Positions 1 through 8,312 of a stretch of 64,000 nucleotides of DNA are shown here, one piece after another (positions within the stretch are counted from its first letter, which is position 1; each line of letters begins with the position of its first letter). The notes under the pieces were generated by a model. That model saw only the letters and a program-made list of their open reading frames with translations, did no database searches and was not told where the DNA came from. The DNA comes from Pseudomonas sp. IAC-BECa141 (GTDB lineage Bacteria; Pseudomonadota; Gammaproteobacteria; Pseudomonadales; Pseudomonadaceae). The position numbers and the translations under genes are program-made. The DNA lies in contig NZ_CP065410.1 in assembly GCF_020544405.1 (NCBI RefSeq), forward strand, positions 1,674,001-1,738,000, in the 5' to 3' direction.

Positions 1-248
1 TCGCGTTGGCTTTGCTGGCCGAACTGGGCGAGCCGCTGATGAGCGTGACCCTGATCATGCCGGGCGAAGAAGACCCGCTGAGCGATCCGTACGAAATGCG
101 CCAGTTGCTCGAGCATCAGGTGGACCTGATCATCGATGGCGGTTCCGGCGGCATCAAGGCCTCCACCGTGATCGACCTCACGGGCGATGATCCGGAAGTG
201 ATCCGCGTCGGTTGCGGCGATCCGGCGCCATTCATGGTCGAGGCCTGA
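1..248 (+). CDS. yciO: YciO/Sua5-family threonylcarbamoyl-AMP synthase-like protein, C-terminal part
   Basis: Only the last 80 or so codons are present; the reading frame is open to the window edge (codons begin at base 3), so the start lies outside. The residues GEPLMS, VDLIIDGG and STVIDLTGDDPEVIRVGCGD are the typical ending of YciO, a YrdC-fold relative of TsaC that binds ATP, threonine and bicarbonate-type substrates and is linked to threonylcarbamoyl-adenosine formation on tRNA. The stop codon touches the ATG of scpA (TGAATG), which suggests the gene belongs to the same operon. YciO is a paralogue whose in vivo role is less certain than that of TsaC. Confidence 0.85.
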   Translation, partial: ALALLAELGEPLMSVTLIMPGEEDPLSDPYEMRQLLEHQVDLIIDGGSGGIKASTVIDLTGDDPEVIRVGCGDPAPFMVEA

Positions 249-1067
249 ATGTCCGCAGTGGAAACCGTTGATCCCCAGGCCGGTGCCCAGCAGGAACTGC
301 CGTTTGCCATGGTCTATGGCCAGGCGGTCACGGAAATGCCGCTGGACCTGTACATCCCGCCGGACGCCCTGGAAGTCTTCCTCGAAGCCTTCGAAGGCCC
401 GCTCGACTTGTTGCTGTACCTGATCCGCAAGCAGAACATCAACATCCTCGACATCCCGGTTGCGGAAATCACCCGCCAATACATGGGTTATGTCGAGCTG
501 ATGCAGTCGGTGCGTCTGGAACTGGCCGCCGAATATCTGGTGATGGCCGCGATGCTGGCCGAGATCAAGTCCCGGATGCTGCTGCCCCGGGCCGAAACCG
601 TCGAAGACGAAGAAGAAGACCCGCGCGCCGAACTGATCCGCCGCCTGCAGGAGTACGAGCGGTTCAAGGCTGCTGCCGAAGGCATTGATGGCCTGAGCCG
701 AGTCGGTCGCGACGTGATCGTGCCCAAGCTCGACGCTCCGGAAGCCCGCGCGCGCAAGCTGCTGCCGGACGTGGCACTGGCAGAAATCCTGATGTCCATG
801 GCCGAGGTGCTGCGCCGTGGCGACATGTTCGAAAGCCATCAGGTCAGCCGCGAGGCACTGTCCACCCGCGAGCGCATGAGCGACGTGCTGGAGCGGCTCA
901 AGGGCGGCGGATTTGTGCCGTTCGTCGAGCTGTTCACCGCCGAGGAGGGCAAGCTCGGCGTGGTGGTGACCTTTATGGCGATCCTTGAGCTGGTCAAGGA
1001 ATCCCTGATCGAGCTGGTGCAGAATGAGCCGTTCGCCGCGATCCACGTGCGAGCCCGAGCCGAATAA
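249..1067 (+). CDS. scpA: Segregation and condensation protein A (kleisin)
   Basis: This 272-residue protein is the kleisin subunit of the bacterial SMC-ScpAB condensin, bridging SMC heads and binding ScpB. The kleisin N-terminal domain is plain around residues 40-120: FEGPLDLLLYLIRKQNINILDIPVAEITRQYM, given here only as key blocks FEGPLDLLLYLI and NILDIPVAEIT, then EYLVMAAMLAEIKSRMLLP. The last 70 residues form the winged helix that contacts the SMC head. The ATG directly abuts the yciO stop and scpB follows 11 bases after the stop, so the two condensin genes are co-transcribed. A longer N-terminal lead of about 38 residues before the kleisin domain is normal for pseudomonads. Confidence 0.95.
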   Translation: MSAVETVDPQAGAQQELPFAMVYGQAVTEMPLDLYIPPDALEVFLEAFEGPLDLLLYLIRKQNINILDIPVAEITRQYMGYVELMQSVRLELAAEYLVMAAMLAEIKSRMLLPRAETVEDEEEDPRAELIRRLQEYERFKAAAEGIDGLSRVGRDVIVPKLDAPEARARKLLPDVALAEILMSMAEVLRRGDMFESHQVSREALSTRERMSDVLERLKGGGFVPFVELFTAEEGKLGVVVTFMAILELVKESLIELVQNEPFAAIHVRARAE

Positions 1068-1078
1068 CGAGTCCCGAT

Positions 1079-2110
1079 ATGAATCTGACTGAACCCCGCG
1101 AGCTGGCGTCCCTGCTTGAAGCCTTTCTGTTGGCCTCGGGAAAGCCGCAATCCCTTGAGCGCCTGTATGAACTGTTCGAAGAAGGTGAACGCCCGGAACC
1201 GCCGGTTTTCAAGAAAGCCCTGACCCTGCTCGGCAAATCCTGCGAGGGCCGGGCGTTCGAGCTCAAGGAAGTCGCCTCCGGCTATCGCCTGCAAATCCGC
1301 GAGAAGTTCGCGCCGTGGGTTGGTCGCTTGTGGGAGGAGCGTCCGCAGCGCTATTCCCGGGCACTACTGGAAACCATGGCGCTGATCGCCTATCGCCAGC
1401 CGATCACCCGGGGCGAAATCGAGGACGTGCGGGGCGTGGCGGTCAACACCAACATCGTCAAGACGCTGATGGAGCGTGAGTGGATCCGCATCGTTGGTTA
1501 CCGCGACGTGCCTGGCAAACCGGCGATGTTTGCCACCACCAAGCTGTTTCTTGATCACTTCAATCTGAAAAGCCTCGACGAACTGCCGCCACTGGCCGAG
1601 CTGCGCGAAATGGAGGCCGATCCGGTACTCGACTTCGACGACGCCCCGGTGCCGCCGGGCTTGCAGGAACTGGCCGACGCCAGCGCCGAGCCGGAAGAAC
1701 CGAAGGAAGAAACCAGTTTCCACACCCTGCTGCTGGAGCTGGACAGCATGGAGGAGGGGATCAAGACCGACTTCGACGACTTGCTGCGTGACGGCGCGGG
1801 CGCCGAATCCATGCCGACGGGGTTTGAATCCGATCCGGTCGAGCCGCCGGACGAGGGTGAGCCTGAATCTGAATTTGAGCCTGAATTTGCGCATGAGCCC
1901 GAATCCGAATCCGAGCCCGAGCCTGAGCCTGAGCAGCAAGACGATGTGCTCGGCGTGGCCGAAGCCCGGGAAAAACTGCTGGCTGCCGTCGCCCGTCTGG
2001 AACAGCCAGCACCAGAACCTGCCGCCGAGGCAGAACTGAGCGAAGAGGAAGCCGAAGCCCGCGCCCTGGCCGAAGCCATCGAAGCCGAACGTCGCGAGTT
2101 CGAGGATTGA
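1079..2110 (+). CDS. scpB: Segregation and condensation protein B with long acidic tail
   Basis: ScpB is the winged-helix dimer that binds ScpA in the SMC condensin. The conserved part is residues 1-185, with ALLETMALIAYRQPITRGEIEDVRG and the following VNTNIVKTLMEREWIRIVGYRDVPGKPA region seen in blocks (ETMALIAYRQPITR, GEIEDVRGV, GRPxxFATTKLFLDHF-like). At 343 residues it is far longer than the roughly 180-200 of typical ScpB; residues 185-343 are a low-complexity Glu/Pro/Ala tail with an EPESE-type repeat at bases 1858-1935. Such tails are common in Pseudomonas ScpB. The gene follows scpA by 11 bases and overlaps no other gene. Confidence 0.94.
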   Translation: MNLTEPRELASLLEAFLLASGKPQSLERLYELFEEGERPEPPVFKKALTLLGKSCEGRAFELKEVASGYRLQIREKFAPWVGRLWEERPQRYSRALLETMALIAYRQPITRGEIEDVRGVAVNTNIVKTLMEREWIRIVGYRDVPGKPAMFATTKLFLDHFNLKSLDELPPLAELREMEADPVLDFDDAPVPPGLQELADASAEPEEPKEETSFHTLLLELDSMEEGIKTDFDDLLRDGAGAESMPTGFESDPVEPPDEGEPESEFEPEFAHEPESESEPEPEPEQQDDVLGVAEAREKLLAAVARLEQPAPEPAAEAELSEEEAEARALAEAIEAERREFED

Positions 2111-2112
2111 GC

Positions 2113-2304
2113 ATGAGCTCGACCAAAGACCCGTGCATCAACGTCTGCAAGTTCAGCGACGACATCTGCGTCGGTTGCGGCCGCAGCAAGCGCGAGATCC
2201 GGGCCTGGAAGAAACTCGACAAGGACGACAAGCGCACCGTACTGGCCGAAGCCGCGCTGCGTCTGATCAAGCTCGGGGCCACCGGTCGGCGGAAAAAGAA
2301 ATAA
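2113..2304 (+). CDS. DUF1289 domain small cysteine protein
   Basis: A 63-residue protein with four cysteines in the pattern C-x3-C-x7-C-x2-C (DPCINVC, then DICVGCGRSKREI), followed by a basic C-terminus ending RRKKK. This is the DUF1289 family, small putative metal-binding proteins of unknown function that are widespread in proteobacteria. I chose the ATG at 2113, two bases after the scpB stop codon; an in-frame TTG at 2107 overlaps that stop but is less likely. Tight spacing puts it in the scpAB operon. Confidence 0.85.
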   Translation: MSSTKDPCINVCKFSDDICVGCGRSKREIRAWKKLDKDDKRTVLAEAALRLIKLGATGRRKKK

Positions 2305-2460
2305 CCTTGCCCTGATCGACTAGTCTCTGATGCGCGCGCGGCCACATCCGCGTATGATTCGCGACCCTTCGGCGATCCCTTCGCCCGAAAACCCAGATTT
2401 CAACGCTTCAGCAGCTCAATTCTCAGCGCCGCTGAACAGACCACACCGGGAGGTGCCCAG

Positions 2461-3678
2461 ATGAGTGACATCAAGCAGAAAGACGACCAGGAAATCGGCC
2501 CAGCAGGCGAAAAGCTGCAGAAAGTCCTCGCCCGTATCGGCGTTGGCTCGCGCCGCGATGTTGAATCCTGGATCAGCCAGGGCCGGATCAAGGTCAATGG
2601 CAAAGACGCCACCCTGGGCCTGCGTGTCGACATGCACGACGCCATCACCATCGATGGCAAGGTCATCAAGCGCGAAGAAGCCGCCGAGTCGGTTCGCCGC
2701 GTGATCATGTACAACAAGCCCGATGGCGAGATCTGCACCCGTGACGACCCGGAAGGCCGTCCGACCGTGTTTGACAAGCTGCCGCGTCCGAAAGAAGGCC
2801 GCTGGATCAACATCGGTCGTCTCGACATCAACACCACCGGTCTGCTGATGTTCACCACCGATGGTGAATTGGCCAACCGCCTGATGCACCCGTCCTACGA
2901 GATGGATCGTGAGTACGCGGTACGTGTACGAGGCGAAGTCGACGACGAGATGATCGAGCGCCTGAAGGCCGGCGTGGTACTGGAAGACGGCCCGGCGCGT
3001 TTCACCGACATTCAACAGGCGCCGGGCGGCGAAGGCTTCAACCACTGGTATCACTGCGTGGTGATGGAAGGTCGTAACCGTGAAGTACGTCGCCTGTGGG
3101 AATCCCAGGGCCTGGTGGTCAGCCGCCTGAAGCGTGTGCGTTTCGGCCCGGTGTTCCTCAACTCCGACCTGCCGATGGGCCGTTGGCGCGAAATGAGCCA
3201 GTACGAAGTCGACGTGCTGAGCGCTGAAGTCGGCCTGACCCCGGTGGCCATGCCGCAACTGAACGCCAAGAGCAAAGACAAGCTCGACCGCATGCAGCGC
3301 AAGTCGTCGCGTCCGATGGCCCGTACCGAGCGCGTACGCACGCTGCGTCCGGCCAACGGTGCGCCGGTTGGCGCCGGTCCGCGTCCGGCCCGGGAGCCGC
3401 AGATCGAAGGCGAGCGTCCAGGTCGCAAACCGGCAGCACGTCCGGATGGCGAGCGTGGTCCACGTACTCCGCGTCCGGCCAATGGCCGTACCGAGCGCGG
3501 CGAAGGTCGCGGTACGCCGGTGGCGGATCGTCCAGCCGACACCAAGCGCCCGGCCAAGCCGGCGCCGAAGCGTCCAGGCATCAAGCTGGCAGACGATGAC
3601 AAGCCATCGGGCAAGCACCGTGGTGCACCGGCCGGTTCCGGCCAGCGTCCGGGTTTCGGTCGCAAGAAGCCGGAATAA
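2461..3678 (+). CDS. rluB: 23S rRNA pseudouridine(2605) synthase
   Basis: RluB makes pseudouridine at position 2605 of 23S rRNA. The S4 RNA-binding domain lies at about residues 17-75 (KLQKVLARIGVGSRR), and the catalytic motif GRLDINTTGLL has the nucleophile at Asp122. The family signature GRNREVRRLWES is at about residue 205. The protein is 405 residues because of an Arg/Pro/Lys/Gly-rich tail from about residue 270 to the end, common in pseudomonad RluB and probably disordered. The start has the ribosome binding site GGGAGGTG a few bases upstream. A 156-base gap before it separates it from the scpAB operon, and a terminator follows at 3724. Confidence 0.93.
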   Translation: MSDIKQKDDQEIGPAGEKLQKVLARIGVGSRRDVESWISQGRIKVNGKDATLGLRVDMHDAITIDGKVIKREEAAESVRRVIMYNKPDGEICTRDDPEGRPTVFDKLPRPKEGRWINIGRLDINTTGLLMFTTDGELANRLMHPSYEMDREYAVRVRGEVDDEMIERLKAGVVLEDGPARFTDIQQAPGGEGFNHWYHCVVMEGRNREVRRLWESQGLVVSRLKRVRFGPVFLNSDLPMGRWREMSQYEVDVLSAEVGLTPVAMPQLNAKSKDKLDRMQRKSSRPMARTERVRTLRPANGAPVGAGPRPAREPQIEGERPGRKPAARPDGERGPRTPRPANGRTERGEGRGTPVADRPADTKRPAKPAPKRPGIKLADDDKPSGKHRGAPAGSGQRPGFGRKKPE

Positions 3679-3723
3679 GGCAGCTGCAAGTTTCGAGCGG
3701 CAAGCTTCAAGCTGAAACAGCAA

Positions 3724-3754
3724 ACGCCAACTCTTGGAGTTGGCGTTTTTTTTT
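3724..3754 (+). terminator. Rho-independent terminator after rluB
   Basis: Perfect stem AACGCCAACTC / GAGTTGGCGTT around the short loop TTG, running straight into nine T residues. It sits 45 bases after the rluB stop codon and is followed by an unusually T-rich stretch to about 3,800. Confidence 0.9.
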
Positions 3755-3811
3755 GATTTTTTTATTTCTTTTTTTGAGGTGTTTTTTCTTGTTTTAAAAC
3801 AAAAAAACTGA

Positions 3812-3846
3812 CGCCTTTCAAATAGTTAGCCAGCTAACGTCAGGCG
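3812..3846. repeat. Nested inverted repeat in AT-rich intergenic DNA
   Basis: Between rluB and aroP there is no long gene for almost 850 bases. After the poly-T stretch the sequence holds a nested inverted repeat: outer arms CGCCT / AGGCG and inner arms GTTAGC / GCTAAC separated by CA. It could be an operator or a weak hairpin; there is no T-run after it, so it is not a terminator. From 3,850 to 4,080 I see only two TTTACG-type half sites (near 3,888 and 3,907) and nothing coding with good support. Confidence 0.4.
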
Positions 3847-4087
3847 CCGGGCACGGCTTGGATGGGTCTGGAATGGAAACTTTACGTTACGCGCTGTCAG
3901 AGAATATTTACGAAAAAGCCGTCGCCGCCCCGTGACTCGGGAGCTTGTGTCCAGCTGTAAGGAAAATCTGCCGGAACCAGCCCCGCCGGGTGTTGCGCGG
4001 TGCTCTTGCGCGCTTGTTTCAGTGTCGTTTGGAGGGTGAGATGCGCTGCATGCCTGTCGTGCAGGTGCATAACAAGAAGGAGGCGCA

Positions 4088-4234
4088 ATGAACGCCGTTA
4101 TCCATTTTCACTTCTCCACGTGGGGCGGATTTTCCATCGTCCACGCCGATGGCCTGCAAAGGCCTGACTCAATTTTTGCAGCCGCCCGGGCTTCCCGGGG
4201 TGGACACATGCAATCCCGGCAACCGACACGCTGA
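4088..4234 (+). CDS. Possible 48-residue leader peptide rich in His/Phe/Trp
   Basis: A short reading frame, too short for most gene callers, begins ATG after an excellent ribosome binding site (AAGGAGG, 6 bases upstream). Its start MNAVIHFHFSTWGGF is crowded with aromatic residues and histidine within the first 15 codons, and GC-rich dyads follow (GGCC-TGCAAA-GGCC near 4,151 and CCCGGG-CTT-CCCGGG near 4,185). That layout is what one expects of a translated leader in an attenuation system for an aromatic amino acid gene, and aroP lies downstream. A sigma70-like promoter inside the same gap (4246) argues that aroP can also be read without it. Function is inference. Confidence 0.4.
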   Translation: MNAVIHFHFSTWGGFSIVHADGLQRPDSIFAAARASRGGHMQSRQPTR

Positions 4235-4245
4235 TCCGGCGAGGT

Positions 4246-4274
4246 CTGGCAGCAGGGGGTTAGCGGTGTACAAT
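4246..4274 (+). promoter_or_regulatory. Putative sigma70 promoter of aroP
   Basis: CTGGCA (-35) and TACAAT (-10) separated by exactly 17 bases, about 250 bases before the aroP start. The -10 element matches the consensus at five of six positions, the -35 at four of six. If used, the transcript has a long 5' leader that contains the mini-ORF at 4404. Confidence 0.5.
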
Positions 4275-4403
4275 GCGCCGCGTTTTAACTGTGACCCTCT
4301 GCGTAATCGCGCAAACCTCAAGGTTTATCCGCCTTGTTCACTCCGCCGCGTCACAAGCGTGTCGGGTTCGATTTCGTCACAGATAAAAACAAACAGGTGA
4401 CGC

Positions 4404-4466
4404 ATGACCGTTGTAAAAAAGCTGAATTCCTGGTGCCTGCGCTGGGGTTTGATCAAGGTTGGCTGA
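4404..4466 (+). CDS. Possible 20-residue leader peptide upstream of aroP
   Basis: ATG at 4404 follows the ribosome binding site ACAGGTGA and opens a 20-codon frame, MTVVKKLNSWCLRWGLIKVG, ending at TGA 4464-4466, 60 bases before aroP. It carries two tryptophans within five residues, which would suit translational sensing of tryptophan supply. I see no clean terminator hairpin between its stop and aroP, so an attenuation mechanism is not demonstrated; it might act by translational coupling or be fortuitous. Confidence 0.35.
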   Translation: MTVVKKLNSWCLRWGLIKVG

Positions 4467-4526
4467 AATCGCCACCTTGCAGCAACGTCTACTGAACATC
4501 ATCAAACCTTGCGTGAGACCTTTTTC

Positions 4527-5945
4527 ATGAGTGGACAAAACTCGCAATCAGGCGAGCTGAAACGCGGCCTGAAAAATCGCCATATTCAACTGATCGCCCT
4601 CGGTGGCGCGATCGGTACCGGATTGTTCCTCGGCTCGGCCGGGGTGCTGAAATCCGCCGGTCCGTCGATGATCCTCGGCTATGCCATCTGCGGCTTCATC
4701 GCCTTCATGATCATGCGCCAGCTCGGTGAAATGATCGTCGAAGAGCCGGTGGCCGGTTCCTTCAGCCACTTTGCGCACAAATACTGGGGCGGTTTCGCCG
4801 GCTTCCTGTCGGGCTGGAACTGCTGGATCCTGTACATCCTGGTCGGCATGTCGGAGCTGACTGCGGTCGGCAAATACATCCACTACTGGGCGCCGGAGAT
4901 CCCGAGTTGGGTCACCGCTGCCGCATTCTTCCTGCTGATCAACGCGATCAACCTGGCCAACGTCAAAGTCTTCGGTGAAGCCGAATTCTGGTTCGCGATC
5001 ATCAAGGTCGTGGCGATCGTCGGCATGATCGCCCTGGGCAGCTACCTGCTGGTCAGCGGCCATGGCGGCGAGCAGGCGGCGGTGAGCAACCTGTGGTCCC
5101 ACGGCGGCTTCTTCCCGAACGGCGTCAGCGGTCTGGTGATGGCCATGGCGATCATCATGTTCTCCTTCGGCGGCCTGGAAATGCTTGGTTTCACCGCAGC
5201 CGAAGCCGACAAACCGAAAACCGTGATCCCGAAAGCGATCAACCAGGTGATCTACCGGATCCTGATTTTCTACATCGGCGCACTGGTGATCCTGCTGTCG
5301 TTGACCCCATGGGACAGCCTGCTGGAAACCCTCAACGCTTCGGGCGATTCCTACAGCGGCAGCCCGTTCGTGCAGGTGTTCTCGATGCTCGGCAGCAACA
5401 CGGCCGCGCATATCCTCAACTTCGTGGTGCTGACCGCCGCATTGTCGGTTTACAACAGCGGCACCTACTGCAACAGCCGCATGCTGTTGGGCATGGCCGA
5501 GCAGGGTGATGCGCCGAAAGCGCTGGCGAAGATCGACAAGCGCGGCGTGCCGGTGCGTTCGATCCTGGCGTCGGCAGCCGTGACCCTGGTGGCCGTGCTG
5601 CTCAACTACCTGATCCCGCAACACGCGCTGGAACTGCTGATGTCGCTGGTGGTTGCGACGTTGGTGATCAACTGGGCGATGATCAGTTTCTCGCACTTCA
5701 AGTTCCGCCAGCACATGAACAAGACCAACCAGAAGCCGCTGTTCAAGGCGCTGTGGTACCCGTATGGCAACTACATCTGCCTGGCGTTCGTTCTGTTCAT
5801 CCTCGGCGTGATGCTGCTGATCCCGGGCATTCAGGTCTCGGTGTACGCGATTCCGGTGTGGGTGGTGTTCATGTGGGTCTGCTACGTGATCAAGAACAAG
5901 CGCGGTGCACAACAGGTGCTGCACGCCGCGAACGCTGCCAAGTAA
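4527..5945 (+). CDS. aroP: Aromatic amino acid permease AroP (APC family)
   Basis: AroP imports phenylalanine, tyrosine and tryptophan with protons across the inner membrane. The 472-residue protein is almost collinear with remembered E. coli AroP: LKRGLKNRHIQLIALGGAIG near the N-terminus, the consensus GTGLFLGSA, RQLGEMIVEEPVAGSFSHFA and IMFSFGGLEMLGFTAAEADK. Twelve hydrophobic segments are visible. I chose ATG 4527 (MSGQNSQSG) rather than the upstream TTG 4509, since it matches the family's short hydrophilic N-terminus. It is followed by a strong terminator, so it is transcribed alone. Its position near phhABC suggests use in phenylalanine and tyrosine uptake for catabolism. Distinguishing AroP from PheP by eye is not fully secure. 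Confidence 0.88.
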   Translation: MSGQNSQSGELKRGLKNRHIQLIALGGAIGTGLFLGSAGVLKSAGPSMILGYAICGFIAFMIMRQLGEMIVEEPVAGSFSHFAHKYWGGFAGFLSGWNCWILYILVGMSELTAVGKYIHYWAPEIPSWVTAAAFFLLINAINLANVKVFGEAEFWFAIIKVVAIVGMIALGSYLLVSGHGGEQAAVSNLWSHGGFFPNGVSGLVMAMAIIMFSFGGLEMLGFTAAEADKPKTVIPKAINQVIYRILIFYIGALVILLSLTPWDSLLETLNASGDSYSGSPFVQVFSMLGSNTAAHILNFVVLTAALSVYNSGTYCNSRMLLGMAEQGDAPKALAKIDKRGVPVRSILASAAVTLVAVLLNYLIPQHALELLMSLVVATLVINWAMISFSHFKFRQHMNKTNQKPLFKALWYPYGNYICLAFVLFILGVMLLIPGIQVSVYAIPVWVVFMWVCYVIKNKRGAQQVLHAANAAK

Positions 5946-5966
5946 GCGTCGTTGCAAAAACAACAG

Positions 5967-5990
5967 ACCCGGCCAAGTGCCGGGTTTTTT
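5967..5990 (+). terminator. Rho-independent terminator after aroP
   Basis: ACCCGGC / GCCGGGT stem with a five-base loop, then six T residues, 22 bases after the aroP stop. Confidence 0.9.
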
Positions 5991-6035
5991 GTGCTTTCGC
6001 GGTATCCTGCGGGTTCTGAATACGGACGCTTTTCC

Positions 6036-6449
6036 ATGCTGGTGATTTCCAACAACGTGCATCTGCCGGATGCCGAGATCGAACTGACGTACATCCGTGC
6101 CCAAGGGTCGGGCGGGCAGAACGTCAACAAGGTCTCCAGCGCCGTGCATCTGCGCTTCGACATTCGCGCCTCGTCCTTGCCCGAGTTCTACAAGGAACGG
6201 CTGCTGGCGCTGCGCGACAGTCGCATTACCAGTGACGGGGTGCTGATCATCAAGGCCCAGCAGTACCGCACGCAGGAACAGAATCGCGCCGATGCGCTGG
6301 AGCGTCTGACCGAGCTGATTCTCAGCGCCACCAAGGTCGAGAAGAAGCGCCGGCCGACCAAGCCGACGCTGGGCTCAAAGAAACGTCGGCTGGAGTCAAA
6401 GACCAAGCGCGGCAGTATCAAGGCCGGGCGCGGCAAGGTGGATTTCTAG
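6036..6449 (+). CDS. arfB: Alternative ribosome-rescue factor ArfB (YaeJ)
   Basis: ArfB frees ribosomes stalled at the 3' end of broken mRNA by hydrolysing the peptidyl-tRNA. The 137-residue length matches E. coli YaeJ (140). The catalytic GGQ lies at residues 26-28 in [21 protein letters not shown] (core [12 protein letters not shown]), and the C-terminus from about residue 100 is strongly basic ([16 protein letters not shown]), the tail that enters the empty mRNA channel. The ATG at 6036 gives the expected N-terminus; longer in-frame starts overlap the aroP terminator. Its 3' end overlaps by four bases the convergent MFS gene. Confidence 0.93.
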   Translation: MLVISNNVHLPDAEIELTYIRAQGSGGQNVNKVSSAVHLRFDIRASSLPEFYKERLLALRDSRITSDGVLIIKAQQYRTQEQNRADALERLTELILSATKVEKKRRPTKPTLGSKKRRLESKTKRGSIKAGRGKVDF

Positions 6450-7645
6450 TCTTCGCGGTATTTCGCCGTGTGGCGGTAGAGATAGACGCTCAGCGCCAGA
6501 CCGCTCAGCGCTGCGAGGGCGGCGAACAGGAAGATCGAGGCAAAACCGAAGCCCGCCGCAATCGCTCCCGCCAGTGGTCCGGTGATACCCAGCGACAAGT
6601 CGATGAACAACGAATAGGCCCCGACCGCTGCGCCTCGGCTGGAGGCCGGCACCAGGTTCACCGCTTCCACGCCCAGCGCCGGGAACACCAGTGAGAAACC
6701 GAAACCGCTCAATGCCGCACCGGCCAATGCCCAATGCGCGTCCGGCGCCAGCCACAGCAACAACAGGCCCAGGGTTTCCACCGACAGGCAGGCAATCGCC
6801 ACGCGAAAGCCGCCGAGGCGGTTGATCAGGTTGCCGAACAGCAGTCGCGCACCGATGAAGCTGGCGCCGAACAGGCTCAGGCACAGCACGGCGTTGTCCC
6901 AGTGCTGCGTGGCGTAATACAGGGTGATGAAGGTGGCAATGGTGCCGAAGCCGATCGAGCCCAGCGCCAGTCCGCAGCCGTGGGGGAATACCCGCCCAAG
7001 CACATGCATGAATGGCAGGCGCTCGCCGGCCACGATCGGCGCGGCGGTTTTCGGCCAGGCCAGCAACAGCCCCAGCGTGGCCAGCAGCAGAATGCTCACG
7101 CCCATGCTCCACAGACCAAAATGGCTGACCAGCCATACCCCCAGCGGCGCACCGACCGCCAGTGCGCCGTAACTGGCAATGCCGTTCCACGAGATGACCT
7201 TGGCGGTGTTGGCTGCACCAACGCGGCCGATGCCCCAACCGATCGAGCCTGAGCCAACAAGACTTTCCGCACTGCCCAGCACCAGACGGCCGGCAAACAG
7301 GCTGATCAGGCTCAGCAACGGCAGGTTGGGCGTCCATGCCGAAATCAGCATGAACACACCGCTCAAGCCACAACCGGCCAGACCAATCATCACCGCCCGT
7401 TTGCTGCCCTGGTTGTCGATGATCTTGCCGGCATACGGACGGCTGAGCAGGGTGGCGAGGTATTGCACGCTGATCACCAGCCCGGCGATGACCGCGCCGA
7501 AGCCCAGGTCACTGTGGACATAACCTGGCAGCACCGCCAGCGGAATGCCGATGTTCAGGTAGCCGATTAAGGTGAACAGGACGATGGAAACGACTTGCAA
7601 CGTGACTGCCAGCGGGCGCTGGGGTTCTGGCATAGAGGACGACAT
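6446..7645 (-). CDS. YhhS/YfcJ-family MFS transporter
   Basis: A 399-residue major facilitator with twelve predicted membrane helices. Motifs match the YhhS/YfcJ subgroup (UPF0226): [70 protein letters not shown] and [12 protein letters not shown]. Members are putative drug or arabinose exporters; the substrate here is unknown. The start ATG at 7645 (MSSSMPEPQ) could also be the ATG four codons later. The gene stands alone on the minus strand, convergent with arfB. Confidence 0.88.
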   Translation of the reverse strand: MSSSMPEPQRPLAVTLQVVSIVLFTLIGYLNIGIPLAVLPGYVHSDLGFGAVIAGLVISVQYLATLLSRPYAGKIIDNQGSKRAVMIGLAGCGLSGVFMLISAWTPNLPLLSLISLFAGRLVLGSAESLVGSGSIGWGIGRVGAANTAKVISWNGIASYGALAVGAPLGVWLVSHFGLWSMGVSILLLATLGLLLAWPKTAAPIVAGERLPFMHVLGRVFPHGCGLALGSIGFGTIATFITLYYATQHWDNAVLCLSLFGASFIGARLLFGNLINRLGGFRVAIACLSVETLGLLLLWLAPDAHWALAGAALSGFGFSLVFPALGVEAVNLVPASSRGAAVGAYSLFIDLSLGITGPLAGAIAAGFGFASIFLFAALAALSGLALSVYLYRHTAKYRED

Positions 7646-7728
7646 GAATTACGATCCACGGGAAGAGCAGAATAGATAGGCTGCTCATGATACCGATGCG
7701 GACGCGTCTGGGGCGGGGAAAAGTAAAA

Positions 7729-7911
7729 CTATTTGGCCGGGGCGACCAATTGCGTGGTGACCAGTGCGGCCAGTGCGTTTTCTTCGCTGCCGAAACGGGC
7801 GAGCAGTGCAGCCTGTTTCTCGGGCGAGAGACGGCTCCAGATCTCGATCATCTTCTCGGTGGCGCCGATTAGGATTTCAGCCTGTTGTTCGTTAAAGGTT
7901 TCGTCGGTCAT
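7729..7911 (-). CDS. Conserved small hypothetical protein (60 aa)
   Basis: Sixty residues beginning MTDETFNEQQAEILIGATEK, acidic and predicted mostly helical, with no signal peptide or membrane segment. I do not recognise a named family, although short proteins of this kind occur near aromatic metabolism genes in pseudomonads. The ATG at 7911 is preferred over an upstream in-frame start at 7962, because the extra 17 residues look non-coding. Ribosome binding site is weak. Unknown function. Confidence 0.6.
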   Translation of the reverse strand: MTDETFNEQQAEILIGATEKMIEIWSRLSPEKQAALLARFGSEENALAALVTTQLVAPAK

Positions 7912-7985
7912 GGCAGGCTCAGGTTTCAGGCAGTGTGGAAAGCGCATGTTAGCGCTTTCCACACGGTCTGTACGGCGGGTGTTGC

Positions 7986-8117
7986 TTACTCTTCGCTGTC
8001 GGCCGGACGGCTCTCGGCGGCTTCTTTCGGCTCGGGCTGTTGGGCACCGGCTTGTTGCATGGTCGTCTGCTCAGGTACGTGCAGGCTTGGGAAGGGGAGA
8101 TTCGGAATCTCGTGCAT
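7986..8117 (-). CDS. Very small hypothetical protein (43 aa)
   Basis: A 43-codon frame on the minus strand starting MHEIPNLPFPSLHVPEQ and ending with a Glu/Ala/Pro-rich tail (KEAAESRPADSEE). It has a textbook ribosome binding site (GCGAGGAGCG) eight bases before the ATG, and its codons show the strong G/C third-position bias of real genes here. There is no hydrophobic segment. It lies 74 bases upstream of the 60-residue gene on the same strand, so the two may be co-transcribed. Function unknown. Confidence 0.6.
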   Translation of the reverse strand: MHEIPNLPFPSLHVPEQTTMQQAGAQQPEPKEAAESRPADSEE

Positions 8118-8312
8118 GGTTGCGCTCCTCGCTAAGTCTGTTGATAGATCTGGTAGATCCGCGCTTTCAGAAAGCCTGCGCAGGATACAGCAGGAAAAGT
8201 GACAAACAGATTTTTAAATCCATCTGTTTCGACGGGCGGGATTGTCTAGACAAGTGCGACAGGGTGACGCAGGGCAAGTGTGGGGGCGAACCTGCTCGCG
8301 ATGAGTGCGCCA

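Noticed and set aside
3897..4088. 63-codon minus-strand frame between rluB and aroP
   Set aside because: No ribosome binding site and no conserved features; overlaps the leader start region.
4149..4400. 83-codon frame upstream of aroP
   Set aside because: No ribosome binding site, runs across the putative aroP promoter and the composition is not gene-like.
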